From Neocallimastix lanati (nom. inval.) (Eukaryota; Neocallimastigomycota; Neocallimastigomycetes; Neocallimastigales; Neocallimastigaceae): a stretch of DNA of 20,961 nt. A model generated the notes under the pieces. The model saw nothing but the letters and a program-made list of their open reading frames with translations, was not told the origin of the DNA and did not search any database. Positions 16,273 to 20,961 of the stretch are shown in pieces. Position numbers and translations under genes: made by a program. The stretch's first letter is position 1, and each line of letters starts with the position of its first letter. Location of the stretch: the NCBI GenBank assembly GCA_016946835.1, contig JACVTC010000520.1:1-20961 (forward strand). Reading direction: 5' to 3'.

Positions 16273-18450
16273 GGTAGAAGCTGAGTTAAACTTGACAATA
16301 TTTTTCAAATGAACATTACGATTCATTTGTATATTAGTAGCAGGATAAGCTAAAGTGACTGTATTGAATTGTTTCTTTACCACTTTCATAGGTCCAACAA
16401 AGTAATGTTCTAATTTAGTTCGATTAAAGTTTCTTACTAGTACTAAATCACCTGGTTTTATTCTTTTAGCTTGATTCATACTGGTCTTTTCTTCTCTCCT
16501 AGTAGCCCAATATTTCGAAGCATTTTTGATATTAGATGCGGCCTCCATTACCCATTGGTAGTGTGATACAAATTTTTCCAGTAGAATTTCGTCAGAAGAC
16601 TTATTTATACCCTTAGTTGGTCTGGCAGCAATGTCAAAAGGTTGTTGGTCTTCCCTTCCATAAACTAATTCAAAACTTGAATGGTTGGTGATTGAGTTTT
16701 TAGTAGTTCTTAAAGCCCAAAGTGCAGATGGTAAAATTTCATCCCATTCTTTGTGTTGTTGTCCTAGTAATCGTAATAATTTTCCAATTTCTTTATTACG
16801 ATTCTCAACTAAACCATTGCTTTCAGGATGATATGGAGTGATAAATTTAACATATACATCATATAAATCAAGGAAGATTTTTGTCATATCTGATGTAAAT
16901 TGTGTTCCATTATCAGTAGTGATAATTTGAGGTACACCGTGTCGAGCAAATACATTAATTAAAAATTTTATCACATCCTGAGAAGTAACATTTTCAGTGG
17001 GCTCTGCCTCAACCCATTTAGTAAAATAATCAACCACAACGATTATATATTGATTATTATTTCTGGTTTTACTTAGAGGTCCTATAATGTCCAATCCTAA
17101 GTGTGTAAATGGTCCTTCCACTTCAGTTGGTTTATCTTCCGTTGGTTCAGGGTATGGTTGAGATTTATTTAATTGACATTTTTCACATTTACCTATAATT
17201 CGCTTAATGTCATTAACCATATTGTTCCAATAGTAGCTCTTTTTCAAACGTTGGTATGTCTTGTAATAGCCTTCGTGTCCTATACTGTGTGCTTGAAAAA
17301 TTAATTGAAGTTTTTCTTTTGTATCTGTAACTAATTTTCTATAATTATTGCCATCAACAAAGTAGTCCACACCATCAATTGTCGTAAATTTTTCTTCAAT
17401 AAATTCCTTAATGGTTCTTGAAAGCAGGTTTTCATCTTGTTCCTTGATAATTTGTGTTGTTAAGACAACTTTTTCTTTTTCATTTTTCATTCTTGATAAA
17501 GCATCTGCGACAACATTATTCTTTCCAGTTTCATATCGTAAATCAATTCCTAACATACTGACAGTCAAACACCATCTAGTATGACGAGAATTTTGTGGTT
17601 CCTTACTTTTAAGTAATCCGATTAATGGTCTATGATCTGTATATACTATAGTTTGCTTAGGATTTCCCATAATATAAGATTTTAATTTATTAATACAGTA
17701 AATTAGAGCAGCACCTTCTAGATCCGTAATTCCATAATTCTTTTCCGATTTAGATAAACTTCTACTAATATAATGAACCGGATGTTCCTTTCCAGTTTCA
17801 TCATCCTTTTGTAAAAGCACACCGCCTATACCATCATAGGAAGCATCTGTTCTTATAATAAATTCTCTATCGAATCTAGGAAATCTTAATATTGGGGCAT
17901 TGATTAATCTTTCCTTAAGAATTTTAAAACTTTCTTCTTGTTCCTTTTTCCATTCAAACTTAACACCTTTTCTTAATAGAGTGCATAGAGGTGCAGTAAC
18001 TTTTGCAAAGTCCTTAATGAAATTTCTATAATATCCAATGGCTCCTAAAAATGATCGAAGTTCATGAATGTTAGAGGGAGCCTTCCATTCTTTAATAGCT
18101 TCAACTTTGTTTTCCAATGGACTTAAACCTTCTGAGGATACTTTATGTCCAAGTACTTCTACTTCAGTTTGCATGAAAGAACACTTTTCGATATTGATTT
18201 TTAACTTATGTTCCTTGAATATTTCTAAGACTTGTTTAAGATGTTCTAGGTGTTCTTCTTCAGTTCTTGAGTAGATTAAAATATCATCGATAAAGTTATA
18301 GACGCATTTTCCTATTAAGGGAAATAGTATACGGTTCATTTCTCTTTGGAATGTAGCTGGAGCACCTGTTAAACCGAAGGGCATTACCTTGAATTGGTAG
18401 TTTCCGAACTTAGTTGTAAAGGTAGTGATTTCAACACTATCATCATCCAT
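16270..18450 (-). CDS. pol: Pol fragment: RT palm/thumb, RNase H and complete integrase (element 2)
   Basis: 726-residue ORF. It starts inside the reverse transcriptase, just after the conserved DLYSGYHQ region, and contains PFGLTGAPATFQ, the catalytic FIDD (near residue 55), the RNase H motifs TDAS, YTDH and ADALSR, and a full integrase: HSIGH plus CEKC zinc finger, then the DDE triad (LDIIGP, TTDNGTQF, NGLVEN) and a GPY/F-like end (HYFVGPMKV). The first ATG is not a true start: the protein is the continuation of the ORF at 18450-19673, lost through a one-base deletion near 18466-18470 in a GG run. This integrase is unbroken, unlike that of element 1. It ends at the TAG that opens the PPT segment. 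Confidence 0.92.
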   Translation of the reverse strand: MDDDSVEITTFTTKFGNYQFKVMPFGLTGAPATFQREMNRILFPLIGKCVYNFIDDILIYSRTEEEHLEHLKQVLEIFKEHKLKINIEKCSFMQTEVEVLGHKVSSEGLSPLENKVEAIKEWKAPSNIHELRSFLGAIGYYRNFIKDFAKVTAPLCTLLRKGVKFEWKKEQEESFKILKERLINAPILRFPRFDREFIIRTDASYDGIGGVLLQKDDETGKEHPVHYISRSLSKSEKNYGITDLEGAALIYCINKLKSYIMGNPKQTIVYTDHRPLIGLLKSKEPQNSRHTRWCLTVSMLGIDLRYETGKNNVVADALSRMKNEKEKVVLTTQIIKEQDENLLSRTIKEFIEEKFTTIDGVDYFVDGNNYRKLVTDTKEKLQLIFQAHSIGHEGYYKTYQRLKKSYYWNNMVNDIKRIIGKCEKCQLNKSQPYPEPTEDKPTEVEGPFTHLGLDIIGPLSKTRNNNQYIIVVVDYFTKWVEAEPTENVTSQDVIKFLINVFARHGVPQIITTDNGTQFTSDMTKIFLDLYDVYVKFITPYHPESNGLVENRNKEIGKLLRLLGQQHKEWDEILPSALWALRTTKNSITNHSSFELVYGREDQQPFDIAARPTKGINKSSDEILLEKFVSHYQWVMEAASNIKNASKYWATRREEKTSMNQAKRIKPGDLVLVRNFNRTKLEHYFVGPMKVVKKQFNTVTLAYPATNIQMNRNVHLKNIVKFNSAST

Positions 18451-19673
18451 TAATATTTGATGATAACCGAATAAAGATCTAATGTTGAGAAGATTTTTGC
18501 TCCATCTAAGCTATCAAAAATTTCCTCAATATTTGGTAAAGAATAAGAATCCTTCTTAGTTGCTTCATTTACTTTCCTATAGTCAATATACAGGCGCCAT
18601 TTACCGTTCTTTTTAGGCACAAGTACTACTGGTGATGACCATTCTGAACATGAAGGTTCAATTAATCGTTTATATATGAGTTTGGTTAATTCTTCTTTTA
18701 AGATATCTGTTTTTAATTTACTAAGTCGATAAAATTTTTGTTTAATAGGTTTAACTCCTTCCTTAAGAATAATTTTGTGTGGTGATAAATCTGAAGGTGT
18801 TAATTCTTCAGAAGAAGTTGCAATTATATCAATATATTCTTCAAGTAATTTAGTAATAGCTTCTCTACAATTTGAATTAATTGTACTTTGAAAAACTGTG
18901 TCATATATATATTTTATGGGTGGTAATCCTTCAATCGTTTTCAATTGTTGCTTAGCTTCTTGGTGATTCAATGCTTTGATTACACATAATAATTTTTCTT
19001 CGTCATCATATTCATTATTAATAGGTGTAATTTCTTCAATTAAACCTTGATCATTAAATCGACAAAGACTATATCTAATTGGATGTATAAATAACTGGTT
19101 ATCAATTTGAGTTTTGAGGTTGATTAATATATCATAGAATGGATCCTCCTTGTCTATAATTCTACACGTAACAAGTAGTTCTAGTTCATTAATTTTTACG
19201 GGAACTTTGATTAACACATCTTCTGAGTAATCATCATTCATCGTTGCTAAACGTATTCGTCCTGCACTAACTCCTATAGGTTCATACTGATAAGGTAATT
19301 TATCTAAAAATTGCTTTGTGATAATACTTAAGTTGCTACATGAATCTATTAAAGCCTTACCACGAACTCCATCTACTATTACATCAACCATAGCAATATC
19401 ATCTTCTTGTGGTTCATGATGTTTACTTTTATATGTATGATCTATATTGTTCGTTATTATTGTAGTAGCACACATATTATCCACTGCACCTGAAATTTTA
19501 GTATTATTCTTTTCTAATTTAAGTCCTTGTGATACTTGAGACCGTATCTTTGGAGCAACGTCCAATAATTGTCCAAATGTAATATTGCAATTACTGGAGT
19601 TTAAATCTTTGATCACGTCATAACTATCACAATCAGTTTGCATTTGTATTCTTCTTGGAATTCTAGTTGGCAT
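18450..19673 (-). CDS. pol: Pol fragment: protease and N-terminal RT (element 2)
   Basis: 407 residues. It contains the retropepsin-like protease with ALIDSCSN (Cys in place of the third-position Gly, as in element 1), then the RT fingers (SEWSSPVVLVPKKNGKWRLYIDYRKVN) and DLYS, after which the last residues (VIIKY) are out of frame. The first catalytic Asp of the RT (in LDLYS) is here, and the FIDD pair is in the next ORF. The frame is open upstream of the first ATG, where it matches LNKLI of element 1; a second one-base loss, in an A run near 19735-19740, separates it from the ORF at 19718-20089. Confidence 0.9.
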   Translation of the reverse strand: MPTRIPRRIQMQTDCDSYDVIKDLNSSNCNITFGQLLDVAPKIRSQVSQGLKLEKNNTKISGAVDNMCATTIITNNIDHTYKSKHHEPQEDDIAMVDVIVDGVRGKALIDSCSNLSIITKQFLDKLPYQYEPIGVSAGRIRLATMNDDYSEDVLIKVPVKINELELLVTCRIIDKEDPFYDILINLKTQIDNQLFIHPIRYSLCRFNDQGLIEEITPINNEYDDEEKLLCVIKALNHQEAKQQLKTIEGLPPIKYIYDTVFQSTINSNCREAITKLLEEYIDIIATSSEELTPSDLSPHKIILKEGVKPIKQKFYRLSKLKTDILKEELTKLIYKRLIEPSCSEWSSPVVLVPKKNGKWRLYIDYRKVNEATKKDSYSLPNIEEIFDSLDGAKIFSTLDLYSVIIKY

Positions 19674-19717
19674 AATTTCAGTTGACTTTTCTGATGATTT
19701 TTCTTGAATTAATTTAT

Positions 19718-20089
19718 TTAAAGTTTGTTTAGAATTATTTCTTCCTGAGAAGTTTCTTCATTAATAACATTAACATTACTATTATTATTATTATTTTCCA
19801 CAGAAGTACTAGTACTAGCTCTTTCCTTATCTCTTAGCTCTTTCTCAATTCTCATTTCTTTTTCTGTTCTAGGTTGAGCCATAATCGAAGGATGTAATTG
19901 AGTTGTTGGCTTTTTGACTGGTCGCGATGTTCCCCTTAATTGATTTTCTTTTTGTTTTCGTAAACCTGGAGTAACTATTGGCTTAGGATCATCTCTTAGA
20001 CTACGGTGAACCCTCTTTCCTCTTTGGTCACTAGTCTCTTCATCTTTATGATTTGCCTTTCTCTTTATAACGTTTACTAAGTAATTCAA
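19718..20089 (-). CDS. pol: N-terminal segment of element 2 Pol
   Basis: 123 residues, basic and then Asn-rich, homologous to the start of element 1 Pol (shared HRSLRD-P-PI-TP-LRK). The listed start is TTG, which is not a real start: the same frame is open upstream to the slippery site at 20266-20272, so this segment is probably translated as Gag-Pol after a -1 shift. It has no known catalytic role; charged and Asn-rich linkers between nucleocapsid and protease are common. It ends early at a TAA caused by loss of one A in a GAAGAAATAAT context. Confidence 0.8.
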   Translation of the reverse strand: MNYLVNVIKRKANHKDEETSDQRGKRVHRSLRDDPKPIVTPGLRKQKENQLRGTSRPVKKPTTQLHPSIMAQPRTEKEMRIEKELRDKERASTSTSVENNNNNSNVNVINEETSQEEIILNKL

Positions 20090-20219
20090 TTCTTTGGAAC
20101 CATCCGACTTATCATCAAAATCTTCGTAATAATCCGTAGTAGTACCTTCTTGGAAATCAGCAGTTTCTTCATAATCATCATCTTCTTTTAAGTCAACTAT
20201 TTTGGGACGATGGCAGACT

Positions 20220-20272
20220 GAAGCAATTTTTTTGACGATGGGAGTGCTTCTACTCCCTTTTAGTGGTTTAAA
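20220..20272 (-). promoter_or_regulatory. -1 ribosomal frameshift signal (UUUAAAC plus H-type pseudoknot), element 2
   Basis: T-TTA-AAC in the gag frame (20266-20272), one codon before the stop TAA. An 8-nt spacer (20258-20265) leads to stem 1, GGGAGT (20252-20257) with ACTCCC (20240-20245). The 6-nt loop AGAAGC contains GAAGC (20246-20250), complementary to GCTTC at 20220-20224 across a 15-nt A-rich loop. The arrangement matches element 1 although the surrounding sequence has diverged. Confidence 0.83.
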
Positions 20273-20961
20273 TGATTTTCATAAAACTTCTTGCGGTTAT
20301 TTTCCAATATAGAATTTAATTTAGGACAGTTTCGTTTGGTATGTCCTTCATTGCTACAAAACCAGCAAGTACTAATTTTCATTTCTTTCATCTTGTTAGT
20401 GATATTTTCTATAGATACATTTTTGTGGGTTTTTGGTTTGTTAAAATCATTTGAAATGTTCTTATTAAAATTACTTTTAGAGTTAAGGAGATTGTAATGA
20501 GTCTTATCATAATATTCAGTACTATTTTTAATAGATAAACGATCAACTTTTTCGGCTATAGCGAACGCTTTGGTAATAGAAATATGGTCTTTAAGCATAA
20601 CCTTTCTCCATGCGTCAGGATTATTGGTTAAGGAATCTGCATAATCTAAAACACTAATTTTTCTTCTTCTCTTTTTATCCAATTTATGGTACAAAGATCT
20701 ATAACGGACATTAAAATCTTTAACTTTCTCGTTCTTCTTTATTTTCATGGAACGTAATTCTCGTAACAAATTGGTTTGATCTTCTTTAAGTCCATAGAAA
20801 GTCTTCAGATGATTTATGATTTCATCAAGGCTTGGGTAGGTGCTAGTAGATTCACTTTCTTCATCATCTTCTCCTTCACTATCGCTATCGAAATCAGAAT
20901 CTTCATCTTCAATAAGGTCATTTCCATCTTCTAGTTCTTGGATAATTTCTCTTGGTTCTCC
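20260..20961 (-). CDS. gag: Gag polyprotein, C-terminal part (element 2), open at the window edge
   Basis: The frame is open from the stop at 20260 to the right edge, so the N-terminus lies outside; the TTG at 20769 is not a start. It begins at the edge with GEPREIIQELE, matching GEPRQIIQELE in element 1, followed by an acidic Asp/Glu/Ser linker, the capsid-like region (FNVRYRSLYHKLDKKRRRKISVLDYADSL) and a CCHC zinc knuckle (CWFCSNEGHTKRNC). It ends ENHLNH and TAA within the frameshift signal. No frameshift is seen in the visible part. Confidence 0.9.
   Translation of the reverse strand, partial: GEPREIIQELEDGNDLIEDEDSDFDSDSEGEDDEESESTSTYPSLDEIINHLKTFYGLKEDQTNLLRELRSMKIKKNEKVKDFNVRYRSLYHKLDKKRRRKISVLDYADSLTNNPDAWRKVMLKDHISITKAFAIAEKVDRLSIKNSTEYYDKTHYNLLNSKSNFNKNISNDFNKPKTHKNVSIENITNKMKEMKISTCWFCSNEGHTKRNCPKLNSILENNRKKFYENHLNH

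Larger units (their letters stand above)
15458..20961 (-). mobile_element. Ty3/gypsy LTR retrotransposon, element 2 (5' part beyond the window)
   Basis: Minus-strand element related to element 1, with the same gene order, frameshift signal and PPT. Present here: 3' LTR, PPT, pol in three ORFs (two frameshifts) and the 3' part of gag. Leader, PBS and 5' LTR lie to the right of the window. The LTRs of the two elements are largely different, but their ends match in pattern (TGkTATGGTTC and TTCATTCTkTATyA), so they are sister families. Confidence 0.92.

Noticed and set aside
18448-18452. TAATG overlap between two pol ORFs as a termination-reinitiation signal
   Set aside because: Comparison with element 1 shows that the RT domain is continuous across this point except for one missing base; the overlap is a by-product of the frameshift.

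Overview
The window is extremely AT-rich (homopolymer tracts, Asn-rich proteins, microsatellites) and holds no recognisable host gene. Almost all of it is LTR retrotransposon sequence. The base composition, standard-code ORFs, Asn runs and chytrid/fungal-style Ty3/gypsy Pol suggest a very AT-rich eukaryote, most likely an anaerobic gut fungus (Neocallimastigomycota). That assignment is inference. LAYOUT, left to right: (1) 1-642, the edge of an LTR-like sequence on the minus strand. (2) 645-10035, a complete Ty3/gypsy element on the minus strand (element 1): 3' LTR 645-1692, G-run polypurine tract 1695-1718, pol 1716-5924 broken by two frameshifts, gag 5912-6871, a 1.6-kb untranslated leader 6872-8472, tRNA primer-binding site 8473-8492 and 5' LTR 8500-10035 with an internal duplication. 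(3) 10036-10644, an unassigned LTR-like AT-rich stretch with a TATA box. (4) 10650-13362, three back-to-back solo-LTR-like repeats (orientation -, +, -), with the same 5-mer ATCAC on the outer sides and at each junction. (5) 13368-15457, AT-rich spacer holding a solo LTR (14043-14830) of the element 2 family. (6) 15458 to the window end, a related Ty3/gypsy element on the minus strand (element 2): 3' LTR, PPT, pol with two frameshifts and gag running off the edge; its 5' LTR lies outside. HOW THE PARTS WORK: in both elements gag ends at a UUUAAAC slippery heptamer followed, after 8 nt, by a conserved H-type pseudoknot. Pol (protease, RT, RNase H, integrase) is therefore probably made as a Gag-Pol fusion by -1 frameshifting. 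The four indels that break the two pol genes are each about one base, so the elements are either recently dead or carry long-read homopolymer errors. MOST UNUSUAL: a tandem array of five covarying hairpins in the element 1 leader (7282-7490); the ATCAC-separated LTR stack; an interleaved inverted repeat (pseudoknot topology) kept by compensatory changes in four LTR-like copies; and the conserved frameshift signal.
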